Part shown: positions 25,024-33,439 of the stretch, one piece after another
Layout: each line of letters starts with the position of its first letter
Numbering within the stretch: position 1 is the first letter of the stretch
DNA from: Nocardia neocaledoniensis
GTDB lineage: Bacteria; Actinomycetota; Actinomycetes; Mycobacteriales; Mycobacteriaceae
NCBI RefSeq assembly: GCF_003182135.1
Contig: NZ_QGTL01000020.1
Location: 1-58,605 of the forward strand
Length of the DNA stretch: 58,605 nt
Direction of reading: 5' to 3'
Made by a program: the position numbers and the translations under genes
The notes under the pieces: model-generated
What the model was told of the DNA's origin: nothing
The model's database searches: none
Seen by the model: only the letters and a program-made list of their open reading frames with translations

Positions 25024-25593
25024 GTGCGGAAGTGGAGCAGGAAGAACTCACTGAGTGGCCTCAAACTGCGGTCCGAGATGGACGAGCACGAGGCCACGGT
25101 TCTGCGCTCCCTGATCGGCGCCGTCTCCGGACTGCTCAGCGACCGCGCCGCCGAGACCCCCGAGGACGAACTCGCCGCCCTCACCGGCCTGCGCACCGGC
25201 AACTCCACCCCACCCGACGACCCGCAACTGCTGCGTCTGCTGCCCGATTTCCACCGGGCCGAGCCGGGCTCGCCCGACGCCAAGCGCGCCGATCTCAACG
25301 CCGCCCTGCGTAGCCTGCACGAGCCCGAGATCATCGACGCGAAGCTGGCCGCGGGCCGGGTGGTCCTGGACAGCTGCCCCGAGGCGGGCGGCAAGATCGT
25401 GCTCACCCCGGAGCAGGCCGACGCGTGGCTGGCCGCGCTCACCGATGTCCGCCTGGCGCTGGGCACCCTGCTCGACATCGACGACGACACGCCCGACCAC
25501 TTCGATCCGAGCGATCCGCGGGCGCCGCACCTGGACGTCTACCACTGGCTGACCTGGATGCAGGATTCGCTGCTGCAGGCGCTCGCCCCCTGA
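25024..25593 (+). CDS. DUF2017 protein (Rv1332-like)
   Basis: 189 aa from GTG. It is a helical acidic protein conserved next to clpS in actinobacteria. The N-terminus has RKWSRKNSLSGLKLRSEMDEHEATVLRSLI-like content and the C-terminus DVYHWLTWMQDSLLQAL. TACCGT at 25010-25015 lies eight bases before the start, again compatible with a leaderless or internal start. Function unknown; a link with Clp-dependent proteolysis is suggested only by the neighbour. Confidence 0.85.
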   Translation: MRKWSRKNSLSGLKLRSEMDEHEATVLRSLIGAVSGLLSDRAAETPEDELAALTGLRTGNSTPPDDPQLLRLLPDFHRAEPGSPDAKRADLNAALRSLHEPEIIDAKLAAGRVVLDSCPEAGGKIVLTPEQADAWLAALTDVRLALGTLLDIDDDTPDHFDPSDPRAPHLDVYHWLTWMQDSLLQALAP

Positions 25594-25640
25594 TTTCCTG
25601 GCCTTCCGCACCCGCACGAATCGCCCAGGAGGGTCGACAG

Positions 25641-26699
25641 ATGCGCAGCACCCCCGGTCCACGCGACGCGATCACCGATGTGGCGGGCGTGCTCGTCGGC
25701 CACCACCACGTGCTCGACGACGACGTCACCCTCGGCACCGGCGCCGCGACCGGCTGCACCGTGATCAGGGTGCCCGGCGGGGCGACCGCCTCGGTCGATG
25801 TGCGCGGCGGCGGGCCCGGCACCAGGGAAACCGATCTGCTCGATCCGGCCAATACGGTGCGTCAGCTCAACGCGGTGCTGCTCACCGGCGGCAGCGCCTA
25901 CGGCCTGGCCGCCGCCGACGGCGTGATGCGCTGGGCGGAGGAACACGGCGAGGGCATCCCGATGGACCCCACCGACCCGCGCCGGGTGGTACCGATCGTG
26001 CCCGCCGCGGTGATCTTCGATCTGCCGGTGGGCGCGTGGGACATCCGCCCCGACGCCGACTTCGGCTTCCGCGCCGCCGAGGCCGCCTCGACCGAGTTCG
26101 CGCGGGGCACGGCGGGCGCGGGGGTCGGCGCGCGGGCCGGTGCGCTCAAGGGCGGAATCGGTTCGGCGAGTGTGGTTCTCACCGACGGGCCCGGCGAAGG
26201 CGTCACCGTCGGCGCGGTGATCGTCGCCAATCCCGTCGGGTCCGTGGTCGATCCGCGCACCGGCCTGCCGTGGGGCGCAGGCACCGACGGCCCCGAATTC
26301 TTCGGCCTGCGGCCCGGCACCGACGCCGAGATCGCCGCGCTCAACGCGCTGCCGGTGAAGAGCATCGTGCTCAACACCACGATCGGCGTGATCGCCACCG
26401 ACGCCGCGCTCGACCCGATATCGTGCCGCCGCCTCGCCGCCACCGCGCACGACGGCTTGGCCCGCGCGATCCGTCCCGTGCACTCACCGCTCGACGGCGA
26501 CACCCTGTTCGCGCTGTCCACCGGCGCGATCGAGGTCGCGCCCGTCCCACTGCCCGGCGCCTTCCCCGGCGATCTGCTGCTGCTCGACGATCTGTGCACG
26601 GCCGCCGCGGTGGCGGTGGAACGCGCGGTCGTCGACGCGGTGCTCAGCGCGACCTCGATCGCGGGCATCCCCGCCTACCGGGATCTGTTCCCGCGCTGA
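25641..26699 (+). CDS. P1-family (S58, DmpA-like) aminopeptidase
   Basis: 352 aa. An N-terminal nucleophile-type aminopeptidase/acyl-hydrolase that self-cleaves. Visible are ITDVAGVLVGHHHV at the start, the VDVRGGGPGTRETDLLDP turn, LTGGSAYGLAAADGVM, and the conserved central Gly-rich stretch ending in GIGSASV before the usual autocleavage region. ATG 25641 has AGGAGGG upstream. It corresponds to Rv1333. Its place directly before mec-cysO-cysM is conserved but a role in that pathway is unproven. Confidence 0.85.
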   Translation: MRSTPGPRDAITDVAGVLVGHHHVLDDDVTLGTGAATGCTVIRVPGGATASVDVRGGGPGTRETDLLDPANTVRQLNAVLLTGGSAYGLAAADGVMRWAEEHGEGIPMDPTDPRRVVPIVPAAVIFDLPVGAWDIRPDADFGFRAAEAASTEFARGTAGAGVGARAGALKGGIGSASVVLTDGPGEGVTVGAVIVANPVGSVVDPRTGLPWGAGTDGPEFFGLRPGTDAEIAALNALPVKSIVLNTTIGVIATDAALDPISCRRLAATAHDGLARAIRPVHSPLDGDTLFALSTGAIEVAPVPLPGAFPGDLLLLDDLCTAAAVAVERAVVDAVLSATSIAGIPAYRDLFPR

Positions 26700-26802
26700 T
26701 GGGGACCGGTGTGCGCGGCGCCTGGAATACCCGAATAGGGTGAGTCGTTGTCGAGGTGGTGCTCGACAGCACGCTGGACGGTTTGTGGAAAGGGTCGAGG
26801 AA

Positions 26803-27222
26803 GTGCTGGTGATCAGGGCCGATCTCGTGGACGCGATGGTGGCGCACGCGCGCGCCGACCACCCCGACGAGGCCTGCGGGATCATCGCCGGGCCCGAGGG
26901 CAGCGACCGGCCGGAGCGCTTCGTCGCCATGCTCAACGCCGAACGCTCGCCCACCTTCTACCGCTTCGATTCCGGGGAACAGCTGAAGGTCTGGCGCGCG
27001 ATGGACGACGCCGACGAGACCCCCGTCGTCATCTACCACTCGCACACCGCCACCGAGGCCTACCCGAGCCGCACCGACATCTCCTACGCCTCCGAGCCGT
27101 TCGCGCACTACGTGCTGATCTCCACCCGCGACCCGGAAGTGCACGAACTGCGCAGCTACCGCATCGTCGACGGCGAGGTCACCGAAGAGCCCGTCCGGGT
27201 CGTCGAGTCCTACGACGCCTGA
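26803..27222 (+). CDS. mec: CysO-cysteine peptidase Mec (JAMM/MPN+ metalloprotease)
   Basis: 139 aa from the GTG at 26803. Mec frees cysteine from the CysO-cysteine adduct made by CysM. All zinc and catalytic residues are present: Glu23 in PDEACGII, then H79-x-H81-x7-S89-x2-D92 (HSHTATEAYPSRTD). The GTG is preferred because it follows AGGGTCGAGG and gives the family length; an upstream frame to 26740 is possible. It lies 36 bases before cysO and is orthologous in order to Rv1334. It may also have to trim CysO itself, because this CysO has a tail (see findings). Confidence 0.93.
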   Translation: MLVIRADLVDAMVAHARADHPDEACGIIAGPEGSDRPERFVAMLNAERSPTFYRFDSGEQLKVWRAMDDADETPVVIYHSHTATEAYPSRTDISYASEPFAHYVLISTRDPEVHELRSYRIVDGEVTEEPVRVVESYDA

Positions 27223-27258
27223 ACCCCAACGAACGACAGTCACACCCGAGGAGTCCCC

Positions 27259-27537
27259 ATGCCGGTAACCGTGTCCATTCCGACCATCATGCGAGGTCTC
27301 ACCGGAGGCGAGAAGCGCGTCCAGGGTGAGGGCGAGACCCTCTCGGCGCTCATCGAGAACCTCGAGGCCAACCACCCCGGGCTGGCCGAGCGGCTGCTCA
27401 AGGACGGCAAGCTGAACCGCTACGTCAACATCTACGTCGACGACGAGGACGTGCGCTTCGCCGGCGGCCTCGACGCCGAGGTCCCCGCCGGCGCGTCGGT
27501 CACCATCCTTCCGGCCGTGGCCGGCGGCGCGCGCTGA
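27259..27537 (+). CDS. cysO: Sulfur-carrier protein CysO (ubiquitin-like)
   Basis: 92 aa, MoaD/ThiS beta-grasp fold. CysO bears a C-terminal thiocarboxylate used by CysM to make cysteine. VTVSIPTIMRGLTGGEKRV, YVNIYVDDEDVRFAGGLD and SVTILPAVAGG match the family. The diglycine is residues 89-90, but Ala91-Arg92 follow before the stop. M. tuberculosis CysO, as I recall it, ends at GG, so these two residues must be removed before activation. A clear GAGGAG site precedes the ATG. Confidence 0.95.
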   Translation: MPVTVSIPTIMRGLTGGEKRVQGEGETLSALIENLEANHPGLAERLLKDGKLNRYVNIYVDDEDVRFAGGLDAEVPAGASVTILPAVAGGAR

Positions 27538-27538
27538 C

Positions 27539-28501
27539 GTGGCCCGCTACGAATCGCTGATCGCGACCCTCGGCAACACGCCGCTGGTCGGGCTGCGCAC
27601 CCTGTCCCCGCAGTGGGACGGTGACGACCACGTCCGCCTGTGGGCCAAGCTCGAGGACCGCAACCCGACCGGCTCGATCAAGGACCGCCCCGCGCTGCGG
27701 ATGATCGAGCAGGCCGAGGCCGACGGGCGGCTCACGCCCGGCTGCACGATTCTCGAGCCGACCAGCGGCAACACCGGGATCTCGCTGGCCATGGCGGCCA
27801 AGCTCAAGGGTTACCGGATCGTGTGCGTGATGCCGGAGAACACCTCGGTGGAGCGGCGTCAGCTGCTCACCATGTTCGGCGCCGAGATCATCGATTCGCC
27901 CGCGGCGGGCGGCTCGAACCAAGCCGTCGCGATGGCCAAGGAGATCGCGGCGCAGAATCCCGACTGGGTGATGCTGTACCAGTACGGCAACCCGGCCAAC
28001 GCGCTCGCGCACTACGAGACCACCGGCCCCGAACTGCTGGCCGACCTGCCCGAGATCACCCACTTCGTCGCCGGACTCGGCACCACCGGCACCCTGATGG
28101 GCACCGGCCGGTTCCTGCGCGAGAAGGTGCCGGGCATCGAGATCGTCGCCGCCGAACCGCGCTACGGCGAACTCGTCTACGGCCTGCGCAACATCGACGA
28201 GGGCTTCATCCCCGAGCTCTACGACGAGACCGTGCTCACCACGCGCTTCTCCGTCGGCCCGTACGACGCGGTCAAGCGCACCCGCGAACTCGTCGGCGAG
28301 GAGGGCATCTTCGCCGGGATCTCCACCGGCGCCATCCTGCACGCCGCGCTCGGCGTGGCGAAGAAGGCGCAGAAGGCGGGCAGGCGCGCCGACATCGCCT
28401 TCGTCGTCGCCGACGGCGGTTGGAAGTACCTGTCCACCGGCGCCTACGACGGCACCCTCGACGAAGCCGAGGAGAAACTCGACGGGCAGCTCTGGGCCTG
28501 A
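27539..28501 (+). CDS. cysM: O-phosphoserine sulfhydrylase CysM
   Basis: 320 aa. A fold-type II PLP enzyme that condenses O-phosphoserine with CysO thiocarboxylate. The PLP lysine is in PTGSIKDRPALRM, the phosphate loop is PTSGNTGIS, the second glycine loop is GLGTTGTLMGTGR, and the C-terminal tail DEAEEKLDGQLWA, which closes the active site, is intact. GTG 27539 starts one base after the cysO stop, so the pair is coupled. Orthologue Rv1336. Confidence 0.97.
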   Translation: MARYESLIATLGNTPLVGLRTLSPQWDGDDHVRLWAKLEDRNPTGSIKDRPALRMIEQAEADGRLTPGCTILEPTSGNTGISLAMAAKLKGYRIVCVMPENTSVERRQLLTMFGAEIIDSPAAGGSNQAVAMAKEIAAQNPDWVMLYQYGNPANALAHYETTGPELLADLPEITHFVAGLGTTGTLMGTGRFLREKVPGIEIVAAEPRYGELVYGLRNIDEGFIPELYDETVLTTRFSVGPYDAVKRTRELVGEEGIFAGISTGAILHAALGVAKKAQKAGRRADIAFVVADGGWKYLSTGAYDGTLDEAEEKLDGQLWA

Positions 28502-28556
28502 TCGGTACCCTTGGGAGGGAGTGGGCTCCGTGACGAGCCCGGCCCGAACGGAGGCG

Positions 28557-29276
28557 ATGTCGGTGAGCGGTGGGGTAGGGGCGTCGTTCGATCCGGATCG
28601 GATCGCCGGGCTGCGCGGGCAGACCGGTGCGCAGCCGCCCGAGCGGCGGGGCTTGGTCAAGGCGTGGACGCGCGCGGCCGTGGTGATCGTCGGATTCGTC
28701 GGGTCGCTGTATGTGATCGAGGGCGTCGACGCGGTGCTCTCGGCCGACCGGCCCGCGGGCGCGCCGGGGCAACTCGACGCGGGCGGTATCGAACCGCGCG
28801 AGGTCGACGGGCTCGACGGCATCCTGTGGGCGCCGCTGCTGCACGGTGGCTGGGACCATCTGCTCGCCAACACCCTGCCGCTGCTGGTGCTCGGATTCCT
28901 GGTGCTGCTGTCCGGGATCGGGCGCGGTATCGCGGCCACCGCGATCGTGTGGGTGGTCGCCGGGGTCGGCACCTGGCTGACGGGTTCCACCGGCAGCGTG
29001 CACGTGGGCGCGTCGTCGCTGGTGTTCGGCTGGCTGACCTATCTGATCTGCCGTGGGTGGTTCGCCCGCAATGTGGGGCAGATCGTGCTCGGCGTGGTGA
29101 TCTTCCTGTTCTACGGCTCGATGCTGTGGGGCGTGCTGCCCAGCGATCCCCTAATTTCTTGGCAGGGACATCTTTTCGGGGCGGTGGGTGGAGTCCTGGC
29201 GGGCTGGGTACTCTCTGGTGATGAACGTCGACGCCGCCGTGGAGCATCGGTCGGCCGCGCAGTACCAACGCGGTAG
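28557..29276 (+). CDS. Rhomboid-family intramembrane serine protease
   Basis: 239 aa from the ATG at 28557; GTG 28563 has better spacing to the GGAGG at 28550-28554, and GTG 28521 or 28530 are also possible. Six or seven membrane segments. Motifs are LLHGGWDHLLANTLPLL, VHVGASSLVFG with the catalytic serine of GxS, and ISWQGHLFGAVGG with the histidine. The role is cleavage of single-pass membrane proteins inside the bilayer; substrates unknown. Orthologue Rv1337. In M. tuberculosis murI follows; here it does not. Confidence 0.9.
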   Translation: MSVSGGVGASFDPDRIAGLRGQTGAQPPERRGLVKAWTRAAVVIVGFVGSLYVIEGVDAVLSADRPAGAPGQLDAGGIEPREVDGLDGILWAPLLHGGWDHLLANTLPLLVLGFLVLLSGIGRGIAATAIVWVVAGVGTWLTGSTGSVHVGASSLVFGWLTYLICRGWFARNVGQIVLGVVIFLFYGSMLWGVLPSDPLISWQGHLFGAVGGVLAGWVLSGDERRRRRGASVGRAVPTR

Positions 29277-29345
29277 CCGGGGGTCCGGTCTGGAATATGG
29301 GGGGATCCTGCATTGAGCACCAGCACGTCGTGGCAGCATGGGGGC

Positions 29346-30110
29346 ATGCGCCTTACCGTCCTCGGGTGCTCGGGCAGCGTGTCCGGCCCGGACTCCCCAG
29401 CGTCGGGGTACCTGCTGACCGGCCCTGACATGAGGCCGACCGTCATCGACTTCGGCCCCGGCGTCTTCGGCGCGCTGCAGAAGCACATGAACCCGGGTGA
29501 CGTCGACATCTTCCTCACCCACCTGCACGCGGACCACTGCCTCGACCTGCCCGCGCTGCTGGTCTGGCGCCGCTACCACCCGAACCCGCCGCAGGGCCGG
29601 GCGCTGGTGCGCGGCCCGTCCGACGCCGCGCTGCGGATCGGCAACGCCTCCGCCGAGATCGGCGGCGAGACCGACGACTGGTCCGACGTGATCGACTCGC
29701 AGGCCTGGGCCGAGAACGTCCCGGTGCCGTTCGGGCCGGGCCACACGGTCGAAGCCCGCCGCATGTACCACCCGCCGGAGTCCTACGGCCTGCGGATCAC
29801 CGCGGCCGACGGCCGCGTCTTCGTCTACACCGGCGACACCGCGATGTGCGACGCCGTCGTCGAGCTGGCCCAGGGCGCCGACGTGCTCATGTCCGAGGCC
29901 TCCTGGACCCACGATCCCGCGAATCGTCCTCCCGGCATTCACCTTTCGGGCACCGAGGCCGGCGAGATCGCCACCCGCGCGGGCGCGAAGGAACTGCTGC
30001 TCACCCACATTCCGCCGTGGACTTCGCGCGAGGACGTCATCGCCGAGGCCAAGGCCGCCTTCTCCGGTCCCGTCCACGCGGTGGCACCGGGCGAAACCTT
30101 CGACCTCTAG
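29346..30110 (+). CDS. MBL-fold cyclic-nucleotide phosphodiesterase (Rv1339-like)
   Basis: 254 aa. The metallo-beta-lactamase motif H59-L-H61-A-D63-H64 (THLHADHCLDLP) binds the two metals; a further aspartate in VYTGDTAMCD and the histidine in LLTHIPPW complete the site. From knowledge of Rv1339, this family hydrolyses cAMP and affects cell permeability. The ATG at 29346 is chosen because MRLTVLGCSGSVSGP is the family start. CRP-like sites elsewhere in the window fit a cAMP-using organism, but no direct link is shown. Confidence 0.88.
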   Translation: MRLTVLGCSGSVSGPDSPASGYLLTGPDMRPTVIDFGPGVFGALQKHMNPGDVDIFLTHLHADHCLDLPALLVWRRYHPNPPQGRALVRGPSDAALRIGNASAEIGGETDDWSDVIDSQAWAENVPVPFGPGHTVEARRMYHPPESYGLRITAADGRVFVYTGDTAMCDAVVELAQGADVLMSEASWTHDPANRPPGIHLSGTEAGEIATRAGAKELLLTHIPPWTSREDVIAEAKAAFSGPVHAVAPGETFDL

Positions 30111-30141
30111 CCCCCGCCCGCCCCGGATCGCCGTCGGCCAA

Positions 30142-30147
30142 TACACT
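30142..30147 (+). promoter_or_regulatory. Putative -10 of rph (leaderless)
   Basis: TACACT ends seven bases before the rph GTG at 30155. No Shine-Dalgarno sequence is seen. No good -35 is visible in the GC-rich stretch before it, so support is weak. Confidence 0.4.
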
Positions 30148-30154
30148 CAGGCTC

Positions 30155-30919
<765 letters not shown>

Positions 30920-30922
30920 CCC

Positions 30923-31528
30923 GTGGCCGTGCGCGTGCTGGTCGCCAGCCGGAATGCCAAGAAGCTGAAGGAACTGCGCCGCATCCTCGACGAGGCCGGC
31001 GTGGCCGGGATCGAACTGGTGAGCCTGGCCGACGTGCCGCCCTACGAGGAGGCGCCCGAGACCGGCGCCACCTTCGAAGAGAACGCGATCGCCAAGGCGC
31101 GTGACGGCGCCGTCGCCACCGGATTGCCCTGTGTGGCCGACGATTCCGGGATCGAGGTGGACGCGCTCAACGGGATGCCCGGCGTGCTCTCGGCCCGCTG
31201 GTCCGGCCGGCACGGCGACGACGAGGCCAACAACGCCCTGCTGCTCGGCCAGCTCGGCGACGTCCCCGACGAGCGGCGCGGCGCGGCATTCGTCTCCACC
31301 TGCGCTCTCGTGCTGCCCGACGGCACCACCACCGTGGTCCGCGGCGAATGGCGCGGCAGCATCGCCCGCCAGCCCTCCGGTGCGGGCGGCTTCGGCTATG
31401 ACCCGCTGTTCCTCCCCGAGGGCGGCACCGGCAGCGCCGCCGACCTCACCCCGGAGGAGAAGGACGCCGTCTCCCACCGCGGCCGGGCACTCACTCAGCT
31501 CATTCCCACCCTCGCCGCGCTGGCGTAA
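30923..31528 (+). CDS. rdgB: dITP/XTP pyrophosphatase RdgB (Ham1 family)
   Basis: 201 aa. It removes deaminated purine nucleoside triphosphates. The nucleotide-binding start MAVRVLVASRNAKKLKELR is intact, as are FEENAIAKARDGA, CVADDSGIEVDALNG with the metal-binding aspartates, GGFGYDPLFLPEG and the closing SHRGRAL. Start GTG. Orthologue Rv1341. Confidence 0.96.
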   Translation: MAVRVLVASRNAKKLKELRRILDEAGVAGIELVSLADVPPYEEAPETGATFEENAIAKARDGAVATGLPCVADDSGIEVDALNGMPGVLSARWSGRHGDDEANNALLLGQLGDVPDERRGAAFVSTCALVLPDGTTTVVRGEWRGSIARQPSGAGGFGYDPLFLPEGGTGSAADLTPEEKDAVSHRGRALTQLIPTLAALA

Positions 31529-31672
31529 ACGCACGCTCGAGATCATCGGGCGCCTGCGGCGGCATCGGGTGAAAGCCGTTTCTCCACCGAAGCCTGGTGC
31601 TCGCGTGATCAACTGGGCCAACGACAGCGCCGCCGCTCCGGAATCCGGGGCGGCGGCGCTTTTGTCGTGGGA

Positions 31673-32044
31673 TCAGAGGCCGAACTGCTGCTTGACGTCC
31701 TTGGCGTTGCGGTGCTCGACGAAGAACGAGAGCAGCGGGATGGTGCCTGCGATCAGGGTGCCGACGGTACGGCCGATGGGCCAGCGCACCTTGACCGCGA
31801 GGTCGGCGGTGACGAGCAGGTAGGCGAAGTACACCCAGCCGTGCACGACCGCGATCCAGCTCGGGGTGTCGACGCCGAAGCCGTACTTGGCGATCATCTC
31901 GATGGTGAGCAGCAGCAGCCACAGGCCGGTGACCCACGCCAGCACCCGGTAGCGCTGCAGCGCCGGGCGGATCTTGGCGGCGCCCGCCGCGGGCGCCCGA
32001 TCCTGGTCGAGCGACGGTGCGGTGGTGTCTTTGTCGGTGGTCAC
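31673..32044 (-). CDS. DUF3817 membrane protein (Rv1342c-like)
   Basis: 123 aa from the GTG at 32044, with three membrane segments (about residues 33-52, 65-84 and 92-108). HGWVYFAYLLVTADLAVKVRWPIGRT and FFVEHR are DUF3817 marks. The start overlaps the stop of the upstream gene by four bases (GTGA), so the two are translationally coupled. Function unknown. It is a paralogue in family of the gene at 4295. Confidence 0.88.
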   Translation of the reverse strand: MTTDKDTTAPSLDQDRAPAAGAAKIRPALQRYRVLAWVTGLWLLLLTIEMIAKYGFGVDTPSWIAVVHGWVYFAYLLVTADLAVKVRWPIGRTVGTLIAGTIPLLSFFVEHRNAKDVKQQFGL

Positions 32045-32472
32045 CCGGCGTTCCTCTCCGTGGCGCGCGGCCCGGCCGAGCGGACGTGCGCGTCGATGTC
32101 GTTGGCGTGCAGACTCGCCAGGTACTCGTTGTAGGCGACCGTCTCCGGGTCGTCGGTGGGCGCGGCCTTCGGGCGTTCGGGCAGGATCCCGGCGGGGATC
32201 TCGCGCGGCGCCTCCGGACGGGCCTTGTCGGCGGCCGTCGCCGGTTCCTCGGCCTCGCGCTCGAGCCGCACGAAGCGGACGTAGGCGAACACCGCGAACG
32301 CGGCGAACAGCGGCCACTGCAGCGCGTAGCCGAGGTTCTGTCCGGTGCCCGACGCCGACTCGAACCGTTCCCACTGCCACCAGGCCAGCGCGAGGCAGCC
32401 CGCGGCGACGACAACGACCAGCGCGATCAGGGCCGGCTTGTTGTGCGCGGGGCGTTCGGGTGAAGCGGACAC
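32041..32472 (-). CDS. lprD: LprD-like membrane or lipoprotein (Rv1343c-like)
   Basis: 143 aa from the GTG at 32472; a GTG three codons upstream (32481) is possible. Two hydrophobic segments (residues about 14-33 and 46-64) frame a short loop. A cysteine in VVAAGCLALAW resembles a lipobox, but the -3 residue is Ala and the stretch looks like a membrane helix, so lipidation is doubtful. The C-terminal half is hydrophilic and contains AYNEYLASLHANDIDAH. It overlaps the DUF3817 gene by four bases, the same pair order as Rv1343c-Rv1342c. Confidence 0.8.
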   Translation of the reverse strand: MSASPERPAHNKPALIALVVVVAAGCLALAWWQWERFESASGTGQNLGYALQWPLFAAFAVFAYVRFVRLEREAEEPATAADKARPEAPREIPAGILPERPKAAPTDDPETVAYNEYLASLHANDIDAHVRSAGPRATERNAG

Positions 32473-32523
32473 GCGCTCCACGGTACCCGCCTACTACACG
32501 CGGCGTAGGAGCAGGTCGCGAGG

Positions 32524-33399
32524 TCAGAACTTGTAGGTGATCCCCGTCATCCGCTCGGATTCGGTCCACAGCCTGCGCAGCAGTTCCGGATCGCGCGAGA
32601 TGCCGCTCGACGGGCATGCCTCGACCGGGCCCTGCGACTGCATCCACCGGTTGGGACCCCAGTAGACGGTCGGATCGGCGTCGGGTTCGGTGGCGGCGAA
32701 CAGGGTGGAGTGCGCGGCCTTGGCCGGCGGATGGCCGATGAGCTTGATGAACGGCTTGCTGACCCGGTCGAGCGGGGTCTCGGTGCGGGCGAACAGGTCG
32801 GTCGCCGAGACGCCGGGGTGCACGGCGTACGACTTCGTCGGCGACCCCGCCTCGCTGAGCCTGCGCTGGAGTTCGCGACCGAACATGAGATTGGCCAGCT
32901 TGGCCTGGGCGTAGGCGAGATTGCGCTGGTAGCGGCGGTTCTCGTAGTTGAGGTCGTCGATCCACAGCTTGGGGGTCTGCTTGTGGGCGATGCTGGCCAG
33001 GGTGACCACCCGATCGGTGATCTTGTCCAGCAGCAGGCCGGTGAGGGCGAAGTGGCCGAGGTGGTTGACGCCGAACTGGGTCTCGAACCCGTCGGCGGTG
33101 CGCGAGAACGGGATGTTCATCAGGCCCGCGTTGTTGATCAGCACGTCGAACTCGCCCTGCTGCTCGGCGAACGCGCGCACGGAAGCCAGGCTGGCCAGAT
33201 CGAGGGCGGCCACGCGGACATCGCCGGGGATGGCGTCGGCGATCGGCTTGGCCTTGGCCGCGTTGCGGCAGGCCATGATCACGGTGGCGCCCTTGTCCGC
33301 CAGCACCCTGGTGGTCTCGGCACCGAGGCCGCCGTTGGCCCCGGTGATCACGAACGTGCGCCCGGTCTGGTCCGCGATGTCAGTTGGTTTCCATGCCAT
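32524..33399 (-). CDS. Short-chain dehydrogenase/reductase
   Basis: 291 aa. A classical SDR: cofactor loop TGANGGLGAETTR (about residues 19-31), DVLINNAGLMN, FGVNHLGHFALTG and the catalytic Y-x-x-x-K in LAYAQAKLAN. The retinol/protochlorophyllide-reductase-like subgroup fits the long C-terminus. The R residue after the second strand (ACRNAAKA) suggests NADPH. Substrate unknown. An 8-bp inverted repeat lies just upstream. Confidence 0.88.
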   Translation of the reverse strand: MAWKPTDIADQTGRTFVITGANGGLGAETTRVLADKGATVIMACRNAAKAKPIADAIPGDVRVAALDLASLASVRAFAEQQGEFDVLINNAGLMNIPFSRTADGFETQFGVNHLGHFALTGLLLDKITDRVVTLASIAHKQTPKLWIDDLNYENRRYQRNLAYAQAKLANLMFGRELQRRLSEAGSPTKSYAVHPGVSATDLFARTETPLDRVSKPFIKLIGHPPAKAAHSTLFAATEPDADPTVYWGPNRWMQSQGPVEACPSSGISRDPELLRRLWTESERMTGITYKF

Positions 33400-33405
33400 G
33401 CCCCG

Positions 33406-33427
33406 GATCTTACTCTTCGGTAAGATC
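33406..33427 (-). promoter_or_regulatory. Inverted repeat, candidate operator of the SDR gene
   Basis: GATCTTAC and GTAAGATC with a 6-base spacer form a perfect repeat seven bases before the SDR start. The TTAC-N6-GTAA core is a shape often bound by TetR-type repressors. No T tract follows on the - strand, so a terminator for the sigma gene is less likely. Confidence 0.5.
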
Positions 33428-33439
33428 GGCGCATAGGGT

